A stretch of DNA of 64,000 bases, taken from NCBI GenBank assembly GCA_964017155.1, contig OZ024857.1, positions 570,201 to 634,200 on the forward strand. Direction: 5' to 3'. Position 1 is the first letter of the stretch; the number at the start of each line of letters is the position of its first letter. The DNA comes from Oasisia sp. SBJ-2009. Its lineage: Eukaryota > Annelida > Polychaeta > Sabellida > Siboglinidae. Below, piece after piece: positions 29,277-39,600 of the stretch. Under the pieces are notes generated by a model. That model was not told where the DNA came from and made no database searches. It saw nothing but the letters and a program-made list of their open reading frames with translations. The position numbers and the translations under genes were made by a program.

Positions 29277-32200
29277 ATGAATTAATTTAATCAAGTATCA
29301 AATGTTGGCAAAAATACTGATATAATAGCAACATTGAGGTGGGTCCGACTTGTACATAAGTGCCAAATAGTGAAATACTGAAAACAAATTGAGAGTATAC
29401 GTGCTTTTATGAGAGATTGCGCGTTAAGGTACGCGCCCGCAAGTGTTGGCACTTATGTACAAGTCGGGCCCACCTCAATTTTGGTATTATAACTGTATTT
29501 TTGCCAACATTTGATACTTGATTTTGTTAATTCAATCAATTATATTCATCTTGCGTATATTTATGTTTTATATACAGCGCGTCTTAGCATACTTTTGAGG
29601 TCGAAAAGACAGCGCGGTCGGCATAAACAACTGTTTATCGCTCATTTCATATGCTCAGCGCAGTAACATGCACCGCTGCGCTTGCGACTGGCACAAATCC
29701 TGCTGTATTTTCGACATCAAAAGTTTGCCAAGACGCGCTGTTTATAAAACATAAATACGCGCAAGATGATTAAAATTGAATGAATTAATTTAATCAAGTA
29801 TCAAATGTTGCCAAAAACACTGATATAATAGCAACATTGAGGTGTTTCCGTCTTGCACATAAGTGCCAAATAGTGAAATACTGAAAACAAATTGAGAGTA
29901 TACGTGCTTTTATGAGAGAGTGCGCGTGAAGTTGCGCGCCCGCAAGTGTAGGCATTAATGTACAAGTCGGGCCCACCTCAATTTTGGTATTATAACTGTA
30001 TCTTTGCTAACATTTGATACATGATTTTGTTAATTCAATCAATTATATTCATCTTGCGCATATTTATGTTTTATATACAACGCGTCTTAGCAGACTTTTG
30101 AGGTCGAAAAAACAGCGCGGTCGGCCTAAACAAACTGTTTATCGCTCATTTCATATGCTCAGCGCAGAAACATGCACCGCTGCGCTTGCGACTGGCACAA
30201 ATCGTGCTGTCTTTTCGACCTCAAAAGTTTGCCAAGACGCGCTGTTTATAAAACATAAATACGCGCAAGATGATTAAAATTGAATGAATTAATTTAATCA
30301 AGTATCAAATGTTGGCAAAAACACTGATATAATAGCAACATTGAGGTGTTTCCGACTTGCACATAAGTGCCAAATAGTGAAATACTGAAAACAAATTGAG
30401 AGTATACGTGCTTTTATGAGAGATTGCGCGTGAAGGTACGCGCCCGCAAGTGTTGGCACTTATGTACAAGTCGGGCCCACCTCAATTTTGGTATTATTAC
30501 TGTATTTTTGCCAACATTTGATACTTGATTTTGTTAATTCAATCAATTATATTCATCTTGCGCATATTTATGTTTTATATACAACGCGTCTTAGCAGACT
30601 TTTGAGGTCGAAAAAACAGCGCGGTCGGCCTAAACAAACTGTTTATCGCTCATTTCATATGCTCAGCGCAGAAACATGCACCGCTGCGCTTGCGACTGGC
30701 ACAAATCGTGCTGTCTTTTCGACCTCAAAAGTTTGCCAATACGCGCTGTTTATAAAACATAAATACGCGCAAGATGATTAAAATTGAATGAATTAATTTA
30801 ATCAAGTATCAAATGTTGGCAAAAACACTGATATAATAGCAACATTGAGGTGTTTCCGACTTGCACATAAGTGCCAAATAGTGAAATACTGAAAACAAAT
30901 TGAGAGTATACGTGCTTTTATGAGAGATTGCGCGTGAAGGTACGCGCCCGCAAGTGTTGGCACTGATGTACAAGTCGGGCCCACCTCAATTTTGGTATTA
31001 TTACTGTATTTTTGCCAACATTTGATACTTGATTTTGTTAATTCAATCAATTATATTCATCTTGCGCATATTTATGTTTTATATACAACGCGTCTTAGCA
31101 GACTTTTGAGGTCGAAAAGACAGCGTGGTCGGCATAAACAAAGTGTTTATCGCTCATTTCATATGCACAGCGCAGTAACATGCACCTCTTCGCTTGCGAC
31201 TGGCACAATTCGCGCTGTCTTTTCGACCTCAAAAGTTTGCCAAGACGCGCTGTTTATAAAAAATAAATACGCGCAAGATGATTATAATTGAATGAATTAA
31301 TTTAATCAAGTATCAAATGTTGGCAAAAATACTGATATAATAGCAACATTGAGGTGGGTCCGACTTGTACATAAGTGCCAAATAGTGAAATATTGAAAAC
31401 AAATTGAGAGTATACGTGCTTTTATGAGAGAGTGCGCGTGAAGTTGCGCGCCCGCAAGTGTAGGCATTGATGTACAAGTCGGGCCCACCTCAATTTTGGT
31501 ATTATAACTGTATCTTTGCTAACATTTGATACTTGATTTTGTTAATTCAATCAATTATAATCATCTTGCGCATATTAATGTTTTATATACAGCGCGTCTT
31601 AGCAGACTTTTGAGGTCGAAAAGACAGCGTGGTCGGCATAAACAAACTGTTTATCGCTCATTTCATATGCACAGCGCAGTAACATGCACCTCTTCGCTTG
31701 CGACTGGCACAATTCGCGCTGTCTTTTCGACCTCAAAAGTTTGTCAAGACGCGCTGTTTATAAAACATAAATACGCGCAAGATGATTATAATTGAATGAA
31801 TTAATTTAATCAAGTATCAAATGTTGGCAAAAATACTGATATAATAGCAACATTGTGGTGGGTCCGACTTGTACATAAGTGCCAAATAGTGAAATACTGA
31901 AAACAAATTGAGAGTATACGTGATTTTATTTATGAGAGAATGCGCGTTAAGGTACGCGCCCGCAAGTGTTGGCACTTATGTACAAGTCGGGCCCACCTCA
32001 ATTTTGGTATTATAACTGTATTTTTGCCAACATTTGATACTTGATTTTGTTAATTCAATCAATTATATTCATCTTGCGTATATTTATGTTTTATATACAG
32101 CGCGTCTTAGCAGACTTTTGAGGTCGAAAAGACAGCGCGGTCGGCATAAACAACTGTTTATCGCTCATTTCATATGCTCAGCGCAGTAACATGCACCGCT

Positions 32201-33080
32201 GCGCTTGCGACTGGCACAAATCGCGCTGTCTTTTCGACCTCAAAAGTTTGCCAAGACGCGCTGTTTATAAAACATATATACGCGCAAGATGATTATAATT
32301 GAATGAATTAATTTAATCAAGTATCAAATGTTGGCAAAAATACTGATATAATAGCAACATTGAGGTGGGTCCGACTTGTACATAAGTGCCAAATAGTGAA
32401 ATACTGAAAAGAAATTGAGAGTATACGTGCTTTTATGAGAGAGTGCGCGTGAAGTTGCGCGCCCGCAAGTGTAGGCATTAATGTACAAGTCGGGCCCACC
32501 TCAATTTTGGTATTATAACTGTATCTTTGCCAACATTTGATACTTGATTTTGTTAATTCAATCAATTATAATCATCTTGCGCATATTTATGTTTTATATA
32601 CAGCGCGTCTTAGCATACTTTTGAGGTCGAAAAAACAGCGCGGTCGGCATAAACAAACTGTTTATCGCTCATTTCATATGCTCAGCGCAGTAACATGCAC
32701 CGCTGCGCTTGCGACTGGCACAAATCGTGCTGTATTTTCGACCTCAAAAGTTTGCCAAGACGCGCTGTTTATAAAACATAAATACGCCAAGATGATTATA
32801 ATTGAATGAGTTAATTTAATCAAGTATCAAATGTTGGCAAAAATACTGATATAATAACAACATTGAGGTGGGTCCGACTTGTACATAAGTGCCAAATAGT
32901 GAAATACTGAAAACAAATTGAGAGTATACGTGCTTTTATGAGAGAGTGCGCGTGAAGTTGCCCGCCCGCAAGTGTAGGCATTGATGTACAAGTCGGGCCC
33001 ACCTCAATTTTGGTATTATAACTGTATCTTTGCCAACATTTTATACTTGATTTTGTTAATTCAATCAATTATAATCATCT

Positions 33081-33089
33081 TGCGCATAT
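33081..33089. repeat. Target site duplication, 3' side of the LINE
   Basis: TGCGCATAT directly abuts the (CAT)4 that represents the ATG tail of the element on the plus strand. The same 9 bases recur at 36617-36625. They belong to the normal satellite arm (CTTGCGCATATATATG). Confidence 0.9.
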
Positions 33090-33135
33090 CATCATCATCA
33101 TGCTGTCGGTCGCGAAGCGACAAAGACTGCTTCCA
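33090..33135 (-). other. LINE 3' UTR with hairpin and (ATG)4 tail
   Basis: Only 46 bases follow the TGA stop (33136-33138). They include a GTCGC-TTC-GCGAC hairpin (33109-33121) and then four ATG units up to the target site. A stable 3' hairpin next to a short tandem-repeat tail is a plausible recognition signal for the element's own reverse transcriptase. That role is inferred. Confidence 0.75.
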
Positions 33136-36100
33136 TCACTTGACTCTTGCTCTCCATTTGTCTCTCTGCTGTGAGAGTGATGTCCAGGAGTCGATCTTTA
33201 TGTCTCTCAGCTTCAGGTTTCTCTTGATGGTATCTTTGAACCGGAGACGAGGGCGCCCTCTCTTTCTGTGACCAGAAGACAGTTGGGAGTAGAGAACCTG
33301 CTTCGGTAGCCTGTCTGATGACATCCTCATGAGGTGTCCAGTCCACCGGAGATTCTTTCTGATCAGAAGATCTTCCATAGATGGCAGCCCTGTCCGTTCG
33401 AGTATTTCCTTGTTTGTCACTTTGTCCATCCAGGTTATCCTCATGATCGAACGCAGATGTCGCATCATGAAGGCATGCAACTTTTTCACATGTCGTCTGT
33501 ACACTGTCCATGCCTCGGCTCCGTATGGGAGGGTGGACAGCATAATTGCACGGTATATCTTGCCTTTAACCCGCATGGACACATGGTGGTTGTTCCAGAG
33601 TCTCTGGCGTAGTCGGCCGAAAGATGCACTAGCCTTGGCCATCCTCCTCTGTATTTCATCGTCAATGCATCCGTCACTTGATATAGTGCTTCCGACGTAG
33701 GTGAATTCCATAACAGAGTTCAGCTTGTTTCCATCAACCATGATATCCTCCTCTCGGGTTCTTGTAGAGTTGGGTTGGTACAGCACCTCGGTCTTCTTGA
33801 TGTTAATCTTCAGGCCGAACTTCTTTGACGCATTGGAAAAAGCATCCACTATTTTCTGGATCTCTTCAGCAGAGTGTGCAACCAGTGCACTGTCATCTGC
33901 GAATAGCAGCTCCCTCATCAGTATCCGTGTAGTCTTGGTCTTCGCTCTGAAGTGTGCGACATTGAATAGGTCAGCGCTCTGTCTGGACTGTATGTAGATG
34001 CCATCCCCCATGTCTCGGAAAGCATTGTCGAGCATTGCTGATAGGAAGATGGAAAAGAGCGTGGGCGCCAGTACACAGCCTTGCTTGACCCCATTTGTGA
34101 CCCTGAACGATTCCGAGACTTCCCCTCCAACATTAACAGTCGCCATCATTCCGGTATGTAGTGCCTCGATCATTGTTGTGAACTTCTCTGGGCAGCCATA
34201 CTTATTCAGTAGCTGCCATAGTCCGGTCCTCCCAACTGTATCGAACGCCTTACTGAAGTCGACAAATACCATGTACAGTGGTCGGTCCTGCTCAATGCAC
34301 TTTTCTTGTAGTTGTCGGAGACAAAATATCATATCCACGGTGCTCCGGTTACCTCTGAAGCCACATTGTGTCTCCGGAACTACCTCTGGTGTTAGGTGGG
34401 TAGATAGTCTGTTGAGGAGGATCCTGGCGAAGATCTTGCCTGCTATGGAAAGAAGAGAGATTCCTCTATAGTTCCCACAGTCTGTTCGATCACCTTTCTT
34501 GTAGATGGTTATAATGATTGCATCCTTCCATGCTTGTGGTACAGAACCCATCTCCCAGGCATTGGTGATTAGTTGGTGCAGTCTGCTGAACAGATTGTCT
34601 CCTCCATGCTTCCATACTTCTGCAGGAATTCCATCTCCTCCAGGTGCTTTGCCATCTTTCAGGCTGGCGATTGCTCTAGCCATCTCATCCATAGTTGGAA
34701 TCTCATCAAGGCTTGTCTTGGTAATGCGCTGCGGGATGTTGTCCAGAGCTTCGTGATCTTTGTCGCCAGGGACGTTGAGTAGCTTCTGGAAGTGTTCACT
34801 CCATCTTGCCACAACTCTCTTGCTGTCAGAGAAGGTTTCCATTCCGTCTGTTGATTTTAGTTGAACAGGTCCCTTCTTTTTGGGTCCCCACACTTCCTTC
34901 AGTCCATCGTAGAAGCCCTTCATGTTGTTACTGTCGGCAGCTCTCTGCAGCTCCACTGCTTTCCTTTCCCACCAGTCCGACTTCAGTGCACGGGTGTGTT
35001 TTTGTAGCAGTCTGCAGGCATCTTTGTATGCTGCAGTGGTGGATGTAGTACTCCTGGTTTGCAACACTCTCTGATGGGCTTGATCTCTTCTGCTCATAAG
35101 AGTCTGTAGCTCCTGGTCGTTGGGGTCGAACCAGTCCTGGTGTTTTCTGTCCGGCTTGCCAAGATATGTCTTGGCTGTGTTGTACACAACCTGCTGCAGA
35201 GCTGCCCATTCCTCGTCTGGTGTTGAGTTTTCCTTCTCCTCCCAATGGGCGAGAGCACTGTCCATCTCCTGCTCAAAACTCTCCCTATGGCTGATGGTAC
35301 TTAGTTTTGCAGTGTTGAGCTTGGTCGGCTTATTTGTCCCTTGCCTGTTGTGCTTTTGTCGTATTCTGAAAGCCACTTTTGATCTCAGCATCTGGTGATC
35401 GGTCCAGCAGTTTGCTCCACGCATGGCTCGGGTGCTGTGGATGTCCATCTTATCCCGACACCTCGTGATGATGAAGTCGATCATATGCCAGTGTTTGGAA
35501 CGAGGATGCATCCAGGTGGTCTTGCGTTCATCCTTCTGCTTGAACATGGTGTTCGTCACTATCAGTTCGAACTCAGAGCACAGAGCCAGTAGAAGTTCGC
35601 CATTGGAGTTGCATTTCCCAATCCCATGTTTGCCCATGACCAAGGGCCACTTGTCATTGTCTCTTCCTATCCTCGCATTGAAGTCTCCTATCAGCAGTAG
35701 CTTATCGGTATGAGGGATGCCCCTGAGCACACTTGTGAGCTGGTTGTAGAAGGCCTCCTTGTTTTCGTCTGGGTTTGTCATTGTCGGAGCATACACGTTG
35801 ATAATTGTAGCAAAGTTGTCCTTGCTCAGAGGTAGTCTCATCGTCATGATTCTGTCACTTACTGGCCGTGGCATTTCTGTCAGCTTTGTGATGATATCCT
35901 TTTTGATAGCAAAGCCCACTCCGGCCTCCCTTCTTTCTCCTTCGGGTTTGCCACTCCAGAAGAAAGAGTATTCCAAGTCGTCGAGACTACCAGACTCTGA
36001 GAACCTTGTTTCACATAGGGCGGCGATGTCGATGTTGTATTTGGCAAGTTCCATTGCTACTAGTGCCGTACGTCTTTCTGGTCGGTTAGCTCCTTCTCGG

Positions 36101-36267
36101 TCGAGGAGAGTCCTGACGTTCCATTGTCCAATTGTCAGTAGTTGTCTTCTTTGTCTTCTTCTTCCTAGCTGATTTTCCACTGTCGACGGAAGATGAGGTC
36201 GAGCAGCGCGGTCCTTGGTAACCCGGGCGACGGCCGATCCGGTATCATGTTTCGTGCAGTTGTACAT
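33136..36267 (-). CDS. LINE ORF: AP endonuclease / reverse transcriptase (RTE-like)
   Basis: The protein has 1043 residues with no internal stop or frameshift. It would nick target DNA and copy the element RNA at the nick (target-primed reverse transcription). The first 40 residues are basic. The exonuclease-endonuclease-phosphatase domain spans about residues 45-300, with expected catalytic positions N50 (GQWNVRT), E86 (LCETRF), Y159 (NVYAPT), D195/N197 (GDFNARIG), D264 (HMIDFI) and D290-H291 (TDHQML). A linker (about 320-520) contains basic and helical-looking stretches. The reverse transcriptase spans about 525-850: GNYRGISLLS at 598-607, VDFSKAFD at 669-676 with D670, GVKQGCVLAPTLF at 726-738, and the FADD box at 789-792. 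The C-terminal part ends in a basic RKRGRPRLRFKD segment, as in RTE-type proteins. The ATG at 36267 is the first in a frame that closes upstream at 36319. All catalytic residues I can check are present, so the enzyme may be functional. Confidence 0.93.
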   Translation of the reverse strand: MYNCTKHDTGSAVARVTKDRAARPHLPSTVENQLGRRRQRRQLLTIGQWNVRTLLDREGANRPERRTALVAMELAKYNIDIAALCETRFSESGSLDDLEYSFFWSGKPEGERREAGVGFAIKKDIITKLTEMPRPVSDRIMTMRLPLSKDNFATIINVYAPTMTNPDENKEAFYNQLTSVLRGIPHTDKLLLIGDFNARIGRDNDKWPLVMGKHGIGKCNSNGELLLALCSEFELIVTNTMFKQKDERKTTWMHPRSKHWHMIDFIITRCRDKMDIHSTRAMRGANCWTDHQMLRSKVAFRIRQKHNRQGTNKPTKLNTAKLSTISHRESFEQEMDSALAHWEEKENSTPDEEWAALQQVVYNTAKTYLGKPDRKHQDWFDPNDQELQTLMSRRDQAHQRVLQTRSTTSTTAAYKDACRLLQKHTRALKSDWWERKAVELQRAADSNNMKGFYDGLKEVWGPKKKGPVQLKSTDGMETFSDSKRVVARWSEHFQKLLNVPGDKDHEALDNIPQRITKTSLDEIPTMDEMARAIASLKDGKAPGGDGIPAEVWKHGGDNLFSRLHQLITNAWEMGSVPQAWKDAIIITIYKKGDRTDCGNYRGISLLSIAGKIFARILLNRLSTHLTPEVVPETQCGFRGNRSTVDMIFCLRQLQEKCIEQDRPLYMVFVDFSKAFDTVGRTGLWQLLNKYGCPEKFTTMIEALHTGMMATVNVGGEVSESFRVTNGVKQGCVLAPTLFSIFLSAMLDNAFRDMGDGIYIQSRQSADLFNVAHFRAKTKTTRILMRELLFADDSALVAHSAEEIQKIVDAFSNASKKFGLKINIKKTEVLYQPNSTRTREEDIMVDGNKLNSVMEFTYVGSTISSDGCIDDEIQRRMAKASASFGRLRQRLWNNHHVSMRVKGKIYRAIMLSTLPYGAEAWTVYRRHVKKLHAFMMRHLRSIMRITWMDKVTNKEILERTGLPSMEDLLIRKNLRWTGHLMRMSSDRLPKQVLYSQLSSGHRKRGRPRLRFKDTIKRNLKLRDIKIDSWTSLSQQRDKWRARVK

Positions 36268-36616
36268 TTCATGGAAGCTGCTAGCAAAAACTTTTGAAGT
36301 ACCGCTGGCTTTTGCAAGTTACTAGCGACACTCTCTCGGGGAACAAATAGAGGTCTCACACCGGCAAGAACATGTCAAGACAGGCGCAAACTATTTGTCC
36401 CTGCAGTGGCTGGTCGAGAGATGTTGGGAGTTCCATACACCAACCGCCCTTGATGCTGCCACAGTGACATGGTTTTCTGTTTAGGGTTTGCTCCCTTAGT
36501 CTTCGGTTCTGACAAGAACCTATACCACAAGGCAGTGGTTTACAACTCTGCATGGCAGGGGCGTCAAACTCCCTGAGGTATTGCAATACCTGAGGTACTG
36601 CAATACCTGCATACCA
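36268..36616 (-). promoter_or_regulatory. LINE 5' leader with 17-bp repeats
   Basis: This 349-bp leader precedes the LINE start codon and would have to hold the internal promoter. At its 5' extreme two tandem 17-bp units lie at 36573-36589 and 36590-36606 (CTGAGGTATTGCAATAC and CTGAGGTACTGCAATAC on the plus strand), followed by a partial third. The core GGTATTGCAATACC is itself a perfect palindrome. A 76-codon open frame in the leader (36356-36586) has no recognisable domain and is not called as a gene. Confidence 0.55.
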
Positions 36617-36625
36617 TGCGCATAT
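36617..36625. repeat. Target site duplication, 5' side of the LINE
   Basis: This second copy of TGCGCATAT continues straight into the satellite sequence ATATGTTTTATAACC. It marks the 5' end of the element at 36616. Confidence 0.9.
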
Positions 36626-39600
36626 ATATGTTTTATAACCAGCGCGTCTCAGCAGACTTTTAAGGTCGAAAAGACAGCGTGGTCGGCATAAACAAACTGT
36701 TTATCGCTCGTTTCATATGCACACGCAGTAACATGCACCTCTTCGCTTGCGACTGGCACAATTCGCGCTGTCTTTTCGACCTCAAAAGTTTGCCAAGACG
36801 CGCTGTTTATAAAACATATATACGCGCAAGATGATTATAATTGAATGAATTAATTTAATCAAGTATCAAATGATGGCAAAAATACTGATATAATAGCAAC
36901 ATTGAGGTGTTTCCGACTTGTACATAAGTGCCAAATAGTGAAATACTGAAAACAAATTGAGAGTATACGTGCTTTTATGAGAGAGTGCGCGTGAAGGTAC
37001 GCCCCGCAAGTGTTGGCACTTATGTACAATTCGGGCCCACCTCAATTTTGGTATTATAACTGTATTTTTGCCAACATTTGATACTTGATTTTGTTAATTC
37101 AATCAATTATATTCATCTTGCGCATATTTATGTTTTATAACCAGCGCGTCTTAGTAGACTTTTGAGGTCGAAAAGACAGCGCGGTCGGCATAAACAAACT
37201 GTTTATCGCTCATTTCATATGCTCAGCGCAGTAACATGCACCGCTGCGCTTGCGACTGGCACAAATCGTGCTGTATTTTCGACCTCAAAAGTTTGCCAAG
37301 ACGCGCTGTTTATAAAACATAAATACGCGCAAGATGATTATAATTGAATTAATTAATTTAATCAAGTATCAAATGTTGGCAAAAATACTGATATAATAGC
37401 AACATTGAGGTGGGTCCGACTTGTACATAAGTGCCAAATAGTGAAATACTGAAAACAAATTGAGAGTATACGTGCTTTTATGAGAGAGTGCGCGTGAAGT
37501 TGCGCGCCCGCAAGTGTAGGCATTGATGTACAAGTCGGGCCCACCTCAATTTTGGTATTATATCTGTATCTTTGCCAACATTTTATACTTGATTTTGTTA
37601 ATTCAATCAATTATAATCATCTTGCGCATATTAATGTTTTATATACAGCGCGTCTTAGCAGACTTTTGAGGTCGAAAAGACAGCGTTGTCAGCATAAACA
37701 AACTGTTTATCGCTCATTTCATATGCACAGCGCAGTAACATGCACCTCTTCGCTTGCGACTGGCACAATTCGCGCTGTCTTTTCGACCTCAAAAGTTTGC
37801 CAAGACGCGCTGTTTATAAAACATAAATACGCGCAAGATGATTATAATTGAATGAATTAATTTAATCAAGTATCAAATGTTGGCAAAAATACTGATATAA
37901 TAGCAACATTGAGGTGGGTCCGACTTGTACATAAGTGCCAAATAGTGAAATACTGAAAACAAATTGAGAGTATACGTGCTTTTATGAGAGAGTGCGCGTG
38001 AAGTTGCGCGCCCGCAAGTGTAGGCATTAATGTACAAGTCGGGCCCACCTCAATTTTGGTATTATAACTGTATCTTTGCTAACATTTGATACTTGATTTT
38101 GTTAATTCAATCAATTATAATCATCTTGCGCATATTAATGTTTTATATACAGCGCGTCTTAGCAGACTTTTAAGGTCGAAAAGACAGCGTGGTCGGCATA
38201 AACAAATTGTGTATCGCTCAATTCATATGCACAGCGCAGTAACATGCACCGCTGCGCTTGCGACTGGCACAAATCGCGCTGTCTTTTCGACTTCAAAAGT
38301 TTGCCAAGACGCGCTGTTTATAAAACATATAAACGCGCAAGATGATTATAATTGAATGAATTAATTTAATCAAGTATCAAATGTTGGCAAAAATACTGAT
38401 ATAATAGCAACATTGAGGTGGGTCCGACTTGTACATAAGTGCCAAATAGTGAAATACTGAAAACAAATTGAGAGTATACGTGCTTTTATGAGAGAGTGCG
38501 CGTGAAGGTACGCCCCGCAAGTGTTGGCACTTATGTACAATTCGGGCCCACCTCAATTTTGGTATTATAACTGTATTTTTGCCAACATTTGATACTTGAT
38601 TTTGTTAATTCAATCAATTATATTCATCTTGCGCATATTTATGTTTTATAACCAGCGCGTCTTAGTAGACTTTTGAGGTCGAAAAGACAGCGCGGTCGGC
38701 ATAAACAAACTGTTTATCGCTCATTTCATATGCTCAGCGCAGTAACATGCACCGCTGCGCTTGCGACTGGCACAAATCGTGCTGTATTTTCGACCTCAAA
38801 AGTTTGCCAAGACGCGCTGTTTATAAAACATAAATACGCGCAAGATGATTATAATTGAATTAATTAATTTAATCAAGTATCAAATGTTGGCAAAAATACT
38901 GATATAATAGCAACATTGAGGTGGGACCGACTTGTACATAAGTGCCAAATAGTGAAATACTGAAAACAAATTGAGAGTATACGTGCTTTTATGAGAGAGT
39001 GCGCGTGAAGTTGCGCGCCCGCAAGTGTAGGCATTGATGTACAAGTCGGGCCCACCTCAATTTTGGTATTATATCTGTATCTTTGCCAACATTTTATACT
39101 TGATTTTGTTAATTCAATCAATTATAATCATCTTGCGCATATTAATGTTTTATATACAGCGCGTCTTAGCAGACTTTTGAGGTCGAAAAGACAGCGTTGT
39201 CAGCATAAACAAACTGTTTATCGCTCATTTCATATGCACAGCGCAGTAACATGCACCTCTTCGCTTGCGACTGGCACAATTCGCGCTGTCTTTTCGACCT
39301 CAAAAGTTTGCCAAGACGCGCTGTTTATAAAACATAAATACGCGCAAGATGATTATAATTGAATGAATTAATTTAATCAAGTATCAAATGTTGGCAAAAA
39401 TACTGATATAATAGCAACATTGAGGTGGGTCCGACTTGTACATAAGTGCCAAATAGTGAAATACTGAAAACAAATTGAGAGTATACGTGCTTTTATGAGA
39501 GAGTGCGCGTGAAGGTACGCCCCGCAAGTGTTGGCACTTATGTACAATTCGGGCCCACCTCAATTTTGGTATTATAACTGTATTTTTGCCAACATTTGAT

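Larger units (their letters stand above)
1..33089. repeat. Satellite array, left block (504-bp dyad-symmetric monomer)
   Basis: Head-to-tail copies of a 504-bp monomer fill this block without any unique sequence and continue past the left edge. Each monomer holds two abutting inverted repeats: palindrome A (113-bp arms, 87-bp loop) and palindrome B (61-bp arms, 79-bp loop). The arms of A and B overlap by the 5 bases TGCCA/TGGCA. Monomers differ by scattered substitutions and small indels, and groups of variants recur together at fixed distances, which is higher-order repeat structure. Recurring subtype markers are the A-loop variants starting GTTGTCGG, GTGGTCGG and GCGGTCGG, and B-loop variants with CTTTTATGAGAG or ATTTTATTTATGA. 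No gene is supported here. Whether the array is centromeric, subtelomeric or interstitial cannot be told from the sequence. Confidence 0.97.
33090..36616 (-). mobile_element. Full-length RTE-like LINE retrotransposon inserted in the satellite
   Basis: A 3527-bp insertion interrupts one satellite monomer. On its own strand it has a 349-bp 5' leader, one long open reading frame for endonuclease plus reverse transcriptase, a 46-bp 3' UTR and an (ATG)4 tail. It is flanked by perfect 9-bp direct repeats. A single ORF of about 1,000 codons with an AP-type endonuclease, a very short 3' UTR and a trinucleotide tail in place of poly-A are typical of the RTE clade. The assignment is from these traits, not from a database search. 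Removing the insert and one repeat restores an ordinary monomer (compare about 43100-43200). The intact ORF and perfect target duplication suggest a young insertion. Confidence 0.93.

Noticed and set aside
33098..36172. Plus-strand and other-frame open frames across the LINE
   Set aside because: They overlap the 1043-codon ORF, which has the full set of endonuclease and reverse transcriptase motifs, and show no domains of their own.
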